DNA from: an uncultured Eggerthella sp.
GTDB taxonomy: Bacteria; Actinomycetota; Coriobacteriia; Coriobacteriales; Eggerthellaceae
DNA: 45,722 nt
NCBI GenBank assembly: GCA_902464295.1
Contig: CABQIW010000013.1
Span: forward strand, 1-45,722
Direction of reading: 5' to 3'
Below, piece after piece: positions 1 through 8,696 of the stretch (position 1 is its first letter; each line of letters starts with the position of its first letter). The notes beneath the pieces were generated by a model, which was not told where the DNA came from, searched no databases, and was given only the letters and a program-made list of their open reading frames with translations. The translations under genes were made by a program, and so were the position numbers.

Positions 1-56
1 GCGTCTGGACCGCTAATGGTGGCAACAACCAGAAGTGGAATATTAAGGCGGTATAG
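1..56 (+). CDS. 3' end of a RICIN-repeat wall protein (partial)
   Basis: Only the last 17 complete codons are present, in the frame starting at base 3 and ending with TAG at 54-56. They read as the end of a RICIN-type beta-trefoil repeat, with NGGNNQKW and then a short hydrophobic tail. This ending nearly matches the C-terminus of the GH25 protein ending at 6012, so the gene was probably another secreted cell-wall protein of the same family. It shows that at least three RICIN proteins stand in tandem here. Its N-terminal catalytic part, if any, lies outside the window. Confidence 0.75.
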   Translation, partial: VWTANGGNNQKWNIKAV

Positions 57-96
57 AATGCTGTCTTTCTGCGCTCTCTTCTATTGAGCATTTTTT
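57..96 (+). terminator. possible rho-independent terminator of the upstream RICIN gene
   Basis: AATGCT at 57-62 can pair with AGCATT at 87-92, followed by a T-run through 96. The loop is long (24 nt) and the stem short, so this is a weak candidate. It sits directly after the stop codon. Confidence 0.35.
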
Positions 97-110
97 CTTC
101 TGATCTGTCA

Positions 111-137
111 TTGATGGAGAGGGTTAGGGTATATAAT
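111..137 (+). promoter_or_regulatory. possible promoter of the RICIN/L,D-transpeptidase gene
   Basis: A perfect -10 hexamer TATAAT lies at 132-137 and a -35-like TTGATG at 111-116. The spacer is only 15 nt, which is short. It is about 90 nt upstream of the proposed start at 224. Confidence 0.35.
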
Positions 138-223
138 ATTTCCCTGCTCAATGAGCTTTTTGTAGTTTAAATGCTTTACTTTGAAAAACCTAGTATCTGA
201 GTCCTTCGATTACGGTGGTATGT

Positions 224-3200
224 ATGAAGAAAACAGCACGTCTTGTCTTTTCTACGGTTGTATTCGCGTTTATGTTCTCAATAGTCGCTCTTGCTTCGCC
301 CGCTCTTGCTGAGGTGAATCAGGCTCAGCAAACAAACACACTCGATAGCCAAGGGGCATCTTCGACTGCTATAGATGACCAGTCGCAGAATGAGCAAAAT
401 GCACGTTCTCGATCCTCTATTCAAGCCACGAGTGTCTCTAAAACGAGTATTGAGAATGCTCAAGTGAGCAAGCAGGGCATGATGAGAAATGTTGTCCCTG
501 GGCGCGAAATCAAACCAACAGTGGTCATTAAAGTATCAGGAAAAACGCTCGTTGAAGGCAAAGACTACCGTCTGAAGTTTGGTTCGGAGTACCGTGTTCC
601 AACTGCGGCTGGAACCTATCCTCTCGTTGCTGAAGCGTTGGAGTCGGGCAGCTATTCTGGATCGATCAAGATCGGAGACTACAAGCTGTTCAGCTCTCCA
701 TTCAAGGAGAATACCCAGTATGCTCTTAGCCCTGTTACCAATTCGAATTTTATGCTTGATGCGGCTGGAAAGAAACCAGCAGTTGGGTCAAATGTAACTG
801 TGTGGACGCGCAATAATGGTGCGAATCAGATGTGGTATCTCACGCTTGGTGCAGATGGCTACTACACCATCAAGTCGGCAGCGAACAAGTCCTTCATCAT
901 CGATGCTGCTGCTAACCCTCCAAAGGTAGGTTCGAACGTATCGATCTGGACCACCAAGAACCAGAATAACCAGAAGTGGGTCATAGAGCCGTCCACCAAT
1001 GGCTCTTATATCATCCGCAACGCTGCTAACCCAAGTCTTGTGCTCGATGCTGCAGGGGTTTCTCCTAAGTGCGGAGCGAACGTGAGCGTATGGAGCGCTA
1101 AGAACCAGAATAATCAGAAGTGGACCATCAAAACATTGAACGATGTTTACACCAGTCTTGATAGTCTTGCTGCGCAAAACAAGAACGTCATCGCGGATGG
1201 GACTTATGTAATCTATGCATCTGCAGTAGGTGGGAATCCGGTGCTTGATGTTAAGAATGGCGCAACTAATGAGGGAGCTAACATCCAACTTGCCGCATCG
1301 AATGCTTCAGCAAATCAGGCATGGGAGATTTCTCATAGTGGGAATTATGTACTCATCAAGAACAAGCGGTCAGGAAAATATTTGAGTGTTGCCTCTAATA
1401 ATTCTTTGAGCGGAGCTAATGTTATCCAATCGGCTAACGCGGACGTACGAGGCTCAAAATGGATCTTCCTCAAAAATTCTGACGGTTCATTCTCTATTCG
1501 TTCGGCGCTTTATACAGGCATCTCTCTTGATGTGCAAGCAGGAAAGAGTGCAGCTGGTACTAATATCGAAACTTGGATGAGCAATTCGACCAAAGCTCAA
1601 AAGTTCAAGTTGGTTTCTGTTCCTGCACAGGTTGCAAAATGTGAAAATACCATCGATACCACGGGATATTACTGTATTAAATCGATTCGTGATAATAATC
1701 TGCAGCTTGATGTAAATGCTGCTTCAACAGCAAACAATGCCAATGTTCAAATTTGGTCTGCAACCAAGATGCCCTGGCAGCTGTTTCGTTTTGAATATGT
1801 GAATGGGTATTATCGCATCATCAGCGTACACTCGAATAAAGCGCTTACGGTACAGAATAATTCTCTTGTTCCAGGAGCGAATGCTGTGATGTATACAGCA
1901 AGCACTGCTGATAACCAATTATGGCGCGCGCAGAAGAATGCAGATGGCTCTTATACCTTCTTCAATAAGAAAAATGGTTACGCTCTCTATGTGGGATCTG
2001 CTTCGCCAAAAGCAGGCACGAATGTTTGTACGTCGGGATATTCGCCAACGAGCAATGAACAGAAGTTCAAGCTCGAGCGCGTCACCAATCTTATGCCTAC
2101 CGGTCTTTACAATCTCAAATCAGCACTCAATGCTTCACAGGTGCTTGATGTAACTGCAGGATCAGGATCTAATAACGCCAACATCGAGACGTGGACGAAC
2201 AATGCGGGAATTGCTCAAAAATGGAGCATTCAAGCAGTAGCAGGAAAGGAAAATGTCTACACGTTACAAGCAGTCTGTTCAGGGAAATACCTCGCTGATA
2301 ACGGTCTTGGCAATGCAGTGCAAGTTGCATCGGGCGTTGATACGAAATCACAATGGAAGGCTTCGATCGTTGGTGGTTCCTACGTACTTACGAATGTCGA
2401 AACAGGTAAAGCGCTTGACGTAACGAACTCTAAAGTAGCATCGGGCACCAATGTCGGCACGAAAGTGATCACGAACGGCGTGAATCAGAGATGGAACCTC
2501 GTAACGACTGCTCCTTTGCCGAATGGGACATATATCATTCGGTCTCGTGTGAACACAAGCCAAGTCTTGGAGATCGTGGGGTCTTCGACAGGAAATAATG
2601 GCAATGTTGCTATGTGGAAATACCATGGTGGCGGCAATCAGAAATTCAATTTCACGCGCAATTCGGATGGCACCTATACCGTTGTGAACTGCAACAGCGG
2701 AAAGGCGTTGGATGCCGCGAAGGGAGCATCGAACGCAGGAACCAATATCGCCCAGTTCAACCAGAAGAATCAAAAGAACCAGCGTTGGTATCTTGTCTAC
2801 AACAGCGATGGAGGTTTCAAGCTTGTCTCCGCGGCGAATTCGCAGGTGGTTATCGGATTCAATGGCTCAAGTCCTACCAATGGAGCCAATGTCTGTCTGG
2901 TGAAGGATACTAATGCTTCCTCGCAGCATTTCAAGCTAGAAAAAACAACCTATGTTCCACCTATGCCAGCGCCCCAGCGCGATATGCTCAATAAGGCTCA
3001 GGGTTACAGTAGCGGAACGGGCTATTTGATCATGGTCAACCGCGCCACTCATAAAGTTGGTGTCTTTAAAGGCTCTCAAGGTAATTGGTCGTATCAGCAT
3101 TACTGGAGTTGCGTGACGGGTGCGCCTGGATCGCCAACCATTACTGGCGTCTATCGGACGACAGGCTATAAGCGAATGTCTTTGACGACTGACAGTCGTG

Positions 3201-3370
3201 CTCGTTGGTGCACGCAGATTAGCGGCGGCTATTTCTTCCATACGATCTTGGCTTCCGAGAGCGAATTAGGGAACAGCCTTTCTCATGGCTGCGTTAGGCT
3301 TGCCATCCCAAGCGCTCAATGGATATACAACAATGTAGGCAGAGGAACAACAGTTGTTTTGTATAACTAA
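224..3370 (+). CDS. secreted RICIN-repeat L,D-transpeptidase (YkuD domain)
   Basis: Predicted 1048-aa secreted peptidoglycan cross-linking enzyme. ATG at 224 starts directly with MKKTAR and a hydrophobic signal peptide; an in-frame GTG at 215 would only add three residues. After a Ser/Gln-rich stretch there is an Ig-like module (GMMRN...GKTL..GKDY, about residues 85-155), also found in the next gene. Then come 15 QxW/QxF-type RICIN repeats, exactly five beta-trefoils, to about residue 910. The C-terminal 120 residues are a YkuD domain with the signature SHGCVRL; the catalytic Cys is residue 1023 (codon at 3290). Family knowledge: YkuD enzymes make 3-3 peptide cross-links or attach proteins to peptidoglycan. 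Inference: the trefoils bind a wall glycan, perhaps the polymer made by the downstream cluster. The first trefoil repeats are closest to those of the GH25 protein; later ones have diverged. Confidence 0.88.
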   Translation: MKKTARLVFSTVVFAFMFSIVALASPALAEVNQAQQTNTLDSQGASSTAIDDQSQNEQNARSRSSIQATSVSKTSIENAQVSKQGMMRNVVPGREIKPTVVIKVSGKTLVEGKDYRLKFGSEYRVPTAAGTYPLVAEALESGSYSGSIKIGDYKLFSSPFKENTQYALSPVTNSNFMLDAAGKKPAVGSNVTVWTRNNGANQMWYLTLGADGYYTIKSAANKSFIIDAAANPPKVGSNVSIWTTKNQNNQKWVIEPSTNGSYIIRNAANPSLVLDAAGVSPKCGANVSVWSAKNQNNQKWTIKTLNDVYTSLDSLAAQNKNVIADGTYVIYASAVGGNPVLDVKNGATNEGANIQLAASNASANQAWEISHSGNYVLIKNKRSGKYLSVASNNSLSGANVIQSANADVRGSKWIFLKNSDGSFSIRSALYTGISLDVQAGKSAAGTNIETWMSNSTKAQKFKLVSVPAQVAKCENTIDTTGYYCIKSIRDNNLQLDVNAASTANNANVQIWSATKMPWQLFRFEYVNGYYRIISVHSNKALTVQNNSLVPGANAVMYTASTADNQLWRAQKNADGSYTFFNKKNGYALYVGSASPKAGTNVCTSGYSPTSNEQKFKLERVTNLMPTGLYNLKSALNASQVLDVTAGSGSNNANIETWTNNAGIAQKWSIQAVAGKENVYTLQAVCSGKYLADNGLGNAVQVASGVDTKSQWKASIVGGSYVLTNVETGKALDVTNSKVASGTNVGTKVITNGVNQRWNLVTTAPLPNGTYIIRSRVNTSQVLEIVGSSTGNNGNVAMWKYHGGGNQKFNFTRNSDGTYTVVNCNSGKALDAAKGASNAGTNIAQFNQKNQKNQRWYLVYNSDGGFKLVSAANSQVVIGFNGSSPTNGANVCLVKDTNASSQHFKLEKTTYVPPMPAPQRDMLNKAQGYSSGTGYLIMVNRATHKVGVFKGSQGNWSYQHYWSCVTGAPGSPTITGVYRTTGYKRMSLTTDSRARWCTQISGGYFFHTILASESELGNSLSHGCVRLAIPSAQWIYNNVGRGTTVVLYN

Positions 3371-3391
3371 CAAATCTTATCAGGAGAGTTT

Positions 3392-3428
3392 GGACAGAGG
3401 CGGAAACATGATGTTTCCGCCTCTGTCC
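3392..3428 (+). repeat. 37-bp near-perfect palindrome after the L,D-transpeptidase gene
   Basis: An 18-bp arm (GGACAGAGGCGGAAACAT, 3392-3409) is followed by a single G and its exact reverse complement (3411-3428). It starts 22 nt after the stop codon. The transcript would form a very stable hairpin, but no T-tract follows on either strand. It could end transcription, protect the mRNA 3' end, or be a repeated element of the genome. Confidence 0.7.
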
Positions 3429-3654
3429 TTGAAAGAGCCAGAAATGCCGTTTACATGTTTCTTCTGCGGAAGATATGTTTCTGAACCGTAGAACTATTGA
3501 TAACGAATCGTTAATTTAGGAAAATAAAGAATCCGACGTAAAGACTTGACGCCAGAGAAGTTCGACCGTGCGCTCCGCCTGTCTTGTTGGCAATTTGGAT
3601 AGGCTTGTGTATGAGGTTATGTCAAAGTCCTTGGACAGAAAGTTGAGGCTTGGA

Positions 3655-6012
3655 ATGCAAATTACTGCTAAATCGTTGCTCGCATTCTTTATCGCTCTTC
3701 TGCTCGTTCTTACCCTTTCTCCTTTTGTTGCATATGCAGATGAGACGGTTTTAGAATCAACACCTCAAGAATATGATGTCGAGATTGGGCCAACGCTCGA
3801 TTCAACCTCAGACCCTCAGAAGGAAAATAGTTATCGTTTTAAAGATGGCGAACGTCTAACGAGCGCTGATGGCGCAAATGTTGAACCGGAGAACATCCTC
3901 TCAACTTTTTCAGCGGTCGTAAACCCCGAAGGTCATACGGTATTCAATTGGTTCGATAAGTTCTCCAAGGGTTATTACACGGGAACGAATGCTTACAAAG
4001 GTATAGACGTGAGCGAACATAATGGCACTATCAATTGGAAGACGGTCAAAGCTTCAGGCGTGGACTATGCGATCATTCGTTGTGGCTACGGGCAGAACAG
4101 CAAGAGCCAAGATGATGATCAATGGATCAATAACGTAAGAGGATGCATCAATAATGGTATTCCTTTCGGAGTTTATATCTATTCATATGCGACCAATGCT
4201 ACTCGAGCCTCAAGTGAGGCCGATCATGTTTTGCGCTGCTTGAAAGATGCTGGTCTCAACCCTTCTAAAGTGGGGTATCCGATTTATTTCGATATGGAAG
4301 ATGCGTCTACAATAGGTTCTGATTATGCTGCTATGGCTACCGCATTCTGCGACAAGATCAAGGCGGCTGGTTATGTTCCAGGTGTTTATGCGAACAAGAC
4401 ATGGTTTAACGAAAAGCTCACGGCAAGCTGTTTCAACTCTTGGACGAAGTGGGTTGCGGAATGGAATGCTTCGAAAGGTCTTACTTATGCAGGTCTCTCG
4501 AACTTTACCTCTGGCAATGGTATGTGGCAGTTCTCTGACTACGGAACAGTTCCGGGTATTAACAGCAAAGCAGTTGATCTTGATTACACTTTTATGAAGC
4601 CGAAGTTCAACGTTGCTTTTGCGTCAATAAGTACTTCTGGCATGATGCGCAATGTTACCGGGAAGGCGCTCAGCCCCACCATTACTGTCAAGCTCGACGG
4701 TAAGACGCTCAAAGCGGGCACCGATTATACGATTTCTTATAAAAAACAAGGTACAAGCTCTGCTACCACAACTGCTCCCTCTGCTGCAGGAGTCTATGAG
4801 GTCACTATTACGGGTACTGGTACCTATTCGGGTGTCAGGTCGCTAGGCAACATGACCGTCTATCCGAAGCCAAACATCGATACCTCTTTCGCCTGTAGGC
4901 TTTCATCTGTTGCGAATCAAAGCCTCCTTTTAGATGCGGCTGGAGCTTCTCCAAAAGTTGGTGCGAACATCAGTCTTTGGTCAAACAAGAACCAAAATAA
5001 TCAGATGTGGTATATCGTTCCTGATGACAACGGATATTACATGGTGAAGAGCGCGGCAAATCAAAACCTCGTTCTAGACGCTACAGGCTCAAGCCCTAAG
5101 AATGGAGCTAACATTACTGCATGGACCGACAAGAAACAGAACAACAATAACCAGAAATGGATATTGGTTGAGTCAAATGGGTCTTTTGTTCTCAGGAATG
5201 CTGCAAACAATAGTCTTGCCTTGGATGCGACAGGGTCTTCTCCGAAGGTTGGTGCTAACGTGACTGCTTGGACGAGCAAGGGAAGCGACAATCAGAAATG
5301 GAAGATCAGCAAGATGAACGATCTAGCTGCGGCGGTCGTTACGCCATCAGGTATGGTGAGAAATAAGACAGGTCAGCAGTTGAAAGTAACTACTTCGGCG
5401 AGCCTTGCCGGGAAGCAGCTCAAAGAAGGCACTGATTATACGATTCTCTACAACGGCGGAACAACTCCTCCCACCAGTACGGGCAATTACTCGGTGAGCA
5501 TAAAAGGTAAAGGGGCTTACACTGGAACGAAGACCGTAGGCACCATGCGCATTGTCGATCCCCCAGCTTTGTCTAATAGCTCTCGGTATACTATCTCTTC
5601 AGCTTCAAATGCACGGTTTCTCCTAGATGCAGTAGGCGCGAAACCTGCTCTTGGTGCGAACGTGAGCATTTGGACGAAGAATGGAGGGGACAACCAGAAA
5701 TGGTACTTCATGCCTGATGGAGAGGGATATTACACTATCAAGAGCGCTGCTGATCAAGATTATGTGCTTGATGCAGCAGGCGCGAATCCCGCTTTAGGCG
5801 CAAATATTTCGGTTTGGAGCAGAAAGAATAACCAGCTTAATCAGAAATGGACCATTGAATCAGACGGAAAGGGTTCTTGGGTAATCAGGAATGCTGCGAA
5901 CTCCAACCTCGTTCTTGATGCTCATGGTAAAACGCCTTCTCTTGGTGCGAACGTGACTGCTTGGAGCAGCAATGGTGGTAATAATCAAAAATGGAAGATC
6001 AATGTTGCCTGA
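3655..6012 (+). CDS. secreted GH25 muramidase with RICIN and Ig-like modules
   Basis: Predicted 785-aa secreted lysozyme-type enzyme that cuts peptidoglycan glycan strands. The ATG at 3655 is preferred because GAGG lies 6 nt upstream and the protein then opens with a clean signal peptide ending near AYAD; in-frame starts at 3568 and 3619 lack such a site. The GH25 domain spans about residues 115-315, with IDVSEHNG (Asp119) and the acidic motif FDMED (212-216) typical of the family active site. Two copies of [GMxRN...GTDYTI Ig-like module + RICIN trefoil] follow, each trefoil having three NQxW repeats. Architecture and repeat sequence match the preceding gene, so both enzymes probably dock on the same wall polymer. 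GH25 enzymes usually act in wall turnover or daughter-cell separation. The gene closes the RICIN gene set, 95 bp before the first flippase. Confidence 0.9.
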   Translation: MQITAKSLLAFFIALLLVLTLSPFVAYADETVLESTPQEYDVEIGPTLDSTSDPQKENSYRFKDGERLTSADGANVEPENILSTFSAVVNPEGHTVFNWFDKFSKGYYTGTNAYKGIDVSEHNGTINWKTVKASGVDYAIIRCGYGQNSKSQDDDQWINNVRGCINNGIPFGVYIYSYATNATRASSEADHVLRCLKDAGLNPSKVGYPIYFDMEDASTIGSDYAAMATAFCDKIKAAGYVPGVYANKTWFNEKLTASCFNSWTKWVAEWNASKGLTYAGLSNFTSGNGMWQFSDYGTVPGINSKAVDLDYTFMKPKFNVAFASISTSGMMRNVTGKALSPTITVKLDGKTLKAGTDYTISYKKQGTSSATTTAPSAAGVYEVTITGTGTYSGVRSLGNMTVYPKPNIDTSFACRLSSVANQSLLLDAAGASPKVGANISLWSNKNQNNQMWYIVPDDNGYYMVKSAANQNLVLDATGSSPKNGANITAWTDKKQNNNNQKWILVESNGSFVLRNAANNSLALDATGSSPKVGANVTAWTSKGSDNQKWKISKMNDLAAAVVTPSGMVRNKTGQQLKVTTSASLAGKQLKEGTDYTILYNGGTTPPTSTGNYSVSIKGKGAYTGTKTVGTMRIVDPPALSNSSRYTISSASNARFLLDAVGAKPALGANVSIWTKNGGDNQKWYFMPDGEGYYTIKSAADQDYVLDAAGANPALGANISVWSRKNNQLNQKWTIESDGKGSWVIRNAANSNLVLDAHGKTPSLGANVTAWSSNGGNNQKWKINVA

Positions 6013-6107
6013 TTCCAAGCCAGTTTGTTCGATAGGTTTTTGAGACTTAGCTAAGTTATAGGTATGCAAGATTGTTCCGCGAGAGTAGATGAACAAGATC
6101 GATATGA

Positions 6108-7562
6108 GTGATACAGGTGGTTCGCACGAAGAATAGGCTGCTCTCATCATTTTTCTGGTCGTTCCTTGAACAAGGCGGGACGAGGATCGTCTCGCTTATT
6201 TTGCAGATTGTCCTTGCACGTATTCTGATGCCTGAGGCATTTGGTGTTATGGCAATCCTTCTTGTCTTGATCGAGGTTGCAAACACCATTGTCCAAAGCG
6301 GCTTTGGAGCAGCGCTTATTCAGCGTCAAGAGGCTACGGATCGATCTTTCACAACCGCCTTTTGGCTCAGTCTCTGTTTTGCTGCTGTTCTCTATAGCAT
6401 TGTGTTCTTTGCAGCTCCTGCGCTTGCAGCATTTTATGATATGGCAGAGCTTTCCCTTTATTTGAGAGTTTTGGCGCTCATCCTCTTTGTCGAGGCGTTC
6501 AATAGTATCCAGCGATCTTATCTGCAAAAGGGGATGCGTTTTCGAGCTCTTTTCAACTCAAATATTGTTGCATCGATCGGCTCGGGCGTGATAGGTGTTG
6601 TGCTCGCAGTCTTGGGCTTCGGGGTTTGGTCTCTTGTCGCTCAAGCGCTCAGCCAAGCTCTTCTTGCTTGCATTGTTATGCTCATCCAAGTTCCTTGGCG
6701 TCCTTCGCTTCATTTTGAAGGTACTGAAGCGCGTGCGCTTTTTTCATATGGCTGGAAGATCTGTGTTACTGGCATCCTCAATACGCTCTATTTGGGTCTT
6801 TCGGAATTGATCCTTGGCAAGGTGTGCAGCCCGGCAGATTTGGGCGTGTATAGTCAGGGCAGAAAATGGCCTAATGCTGCGATCTCAATGGTCTCGAATG
6901 CCTTACAGAATGTTTTCTTCCCTGCTTTTGCTGAGATTCAATCAGATAAAGAAGCCTTGAGAAGTGCAATTCAAAAGGCGGTTGTAGTTGGTTCGTACCT
7001 TATCATGCCTACGGCGCTTCTCGTTGCGGTGGCAGCAGAACCGCTCATTGCCTTACTATTAACGGAAAAATGGCTTGCCTGCGTGCTTGTCTTTCAGTTG
7101 GTTTGTGTCCAGAATCTCGGGCTTATGCTGGGTATCGTGAATTTACGTGCGTATATGGCGCTCGGGCATTCTGGCCTCTACCTGAAGCTTCAGCTCATCA
7201 AGGTTCTATCGGGTTTGGTCATTATCTCAGGGATCGCCATTTTGCTCCATAACATATATTGGGTAGCTTTGGCTGCTTGTGTGCACGGACTTCTTTGCGT
7301 TTTCATCGATCTTGCTCCTGCAAAGCGTATGCACGGGCTGGGTTCATTATCGCAGATACGAAGCGTAATGCCCACTTTGTTCGCCGCTCTTTTAGCCGCT
7401 GGATTTGCGCTCGTTCCTCTCATATTCGATATTTCTTATGCACTTCAACTTCTTTTGCAGATCGTCATTTACGCTGGTGTTTATCTTGCTTGCTCTCGTG
7501 TTTTCAAATTGCGTGGTTTGCAAGAATGCTTTACGATTTTGTCTGATCTAAGAAGTCGGTAG
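6108..7562 (+). CDS. MOP-superfamily polysaccharide flippase (Wzx-like), first copy
   Basis: A 484-aa integral membrane protein of the polysaccharide exporter type, probably flipping undecaprenyl-linked glycan units across the membrane. The sequence is hydrophobic throughout with about 12 or more predicted helices. It carries the typical N-terminal pattern LARILMPEAFGVMAI followed by GFGAALIQRQE. Length fits the family. The start is uncertain: GTG at 6108 or GTG at 6117, neither with a strong ribosome site. It heads the glycan locus directly after the GH25 gene and 14 nt before a glycosyltransferase. A second flippase of the same type lies at 21398, suggesting two exported repeat units or a duplicated system. 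Confidence 0.85.
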   Translation: MIQVVRTKNRLLSSFFWSFLEQGGTRIVSLILQIVLARILMPEAFGVMAILLVLIEVANTIVQSGFGAALIQRQEATDRSFTTAFWLSLCFAAVLYSIVFFAAPALAAFYDMAELSLYLRVLALILFVEAFNSIQRSYLQKGMRFRALFNSNIVASIGSGVIGVVLAVLGFGVWSLVAQALSQALLACIVMLIQVPWRPSLHFEGTEARALFSYGWKICVTGILNTLYLGLSELILGKVCSPADLGVYSQGRKWPNAAISMVSNALQNVFFPAFAEIQSDKEALRSAIQKAVVVGSYLIMPTALLVAVAAEPLIALLLTEKWLACVLVFQLVCVQNLGLMLGIVNLRAYMALGHSGLYLKLQLIKVLSGLVIISGIAILLHNIYWVALAACVHGLLCVFIDLAPAKRMHGLGSLSQIRSVMPTLFAALLAAGFALVPLIFDISYALQLLLQIVIYAGVYLACSRVFKLRGLQECFTILSDLRSR

Positions 7563-7576
7563 CAAGCGAGTCGATC

Positions 7577-8629
7577 TTGAATATCCCCACTGCAAAACAC
7601 TCCGTCGACCAGCGTAAAGAAAGCATTTCAGTCGTCGTTGCTGTTTACAATATCGAAGATTATATTTGCGAATGCGTGGATAGCATCATCAACCAAACGA
7701 TTCAGCCGGAAGAGATCATTCTTGTTGATGATGGGTCTACGGATCGATCATCTGTTTTCTGCGACGAATATGCCATAAAGCATGCGAGGATCAAAACCAT
7801 ACATCAAACGAATGCGGGCTTGTCGGCAGCGCGCAATACAGGTATCGAAAACGCACAAGGAACCTGGGTATATTTTGTCGACGGCGATGACCTTCTAGCC
7901 CCAGATACCCTTGAATCGTTCCTAGCTGTGCTTGTAGCGCATAAGGGGGATGTGGAGTTCATTCAGGGAAGAATGTCCTGGTTCCTGGACGGCTCTGATG
8001 ATCTCAAGCCCGATGATGTCTATATTCCTGACGAGTGGACCTATTCTGCCAAAAGCCAGTTGGTAATGGCGCGTATGTTCGAAGAGCAAGGTGCTTTTCG
8101 CATGGGCATTCGTGGATTCTATCGACGTGATTTTCTGGTGCAGAACGATCTCATGTTCGTTCCGGGACTCTATTCTGAAGATCAAGAGTGGACGCCACGT
8201 TTGTTCTCTCTTGATGTCAAGATGGGTAGCAACGAGAATCCAGGATACCTTTATCGTGAAGGACGTGCAGGCTCGATCGTGACCGCACGTAGACCCGAAC
8301 AGGTCGAGGTTCTCTTTACGCTCTATCGGGAATGGATCGATCGGTATGGCGATGATTCTTCTCTAGATGCACGCTTTCGGAACGCACTCAAGAATGAGGC
8401 TGCAAGAAGAAGTGTCGAAGAATTCTACAAGCATGTTGACTGGCTTGATGAAAATGCTCTTGCTACGGTTGAAGGAATTGTCGATCATTACCGAGATCTT
8501 TTCGTTCCGAGGGGGTCGATGAATCTTCGAGAGAAAGTCCTAAGTCTCCTCATTTGTGTTTTCGGTGCAAGAAATGCTGCAAGAATCACGCGCGGGCTTA
8601 TACAATGGAGAAACAAGAACAAGCACTGA
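7577..8629 (+). CDS. family 2 glycosyltransferase (GT-A fold)
   Basis: A 350-aa cytoplasmic or membrane-associated sugar transferase. Family features visible are the opening SVVVAVYN strand, VDDGSTDRS nucleotide-binding loop, GLSAARNTGI and the metal-binding VDGDD (DxD). A later SEDQEW acidic motif fits the acceptor-side base. The likely start is TTG at 7577; no in-frame ATG precedes the first conserved strand. It lies 14 nt after the flippase and 67 nt before the nonulosonate cytidylyltransferase, so these genes probably form one transcript. Donor and acceptor cannot be read from sequence. Confidence 0.85.
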   Translation: MNIPTAKHSVDQRKESISVVVAVYNIEDYICECVDSIINQTIQPEEIILVDDGSTDRSSVFCDEYAIKHARIKTIHQTNAGLSAARNTGIENAQGTWVYFVDGDDLLAPDTLESFLAVLVAHKGDVEFIQGRMSWFLDGSDDLKPDDVYIPDEWTYSAKSQLVMARMFEEQGAFRMGIRGFYRRDFLVQNDLMFVPGLYSEDQEWTPRLFSLDVKMGSNENPGYLYREGRAGSIVTARRPEQVEVLFTLYREWIDRYGDDSSLDARFRNALKNEAARRSVEEFYKHVDWLDENALATVEGIVDHYRDLFVPRGSMNLREKVLSLLICVFGARNAARITRGLIQWRNKNKH

Positions 8630-8696
8630 ACTTGTTGATGTCGATCAAGGTATCGAAATCAAAGTGAAGTATTTTCAAGATAGAGTGAGAAGGCGC

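Noticed and set aside
8556..8696. Upstream extension of the cytidylyltransferase-PseG gene by 47 codons
   Set aside because: It overlaps the preceding GT2 gene in another frame and lies before the conserved IPARGGSKG start; ATG 8697 fits the family.
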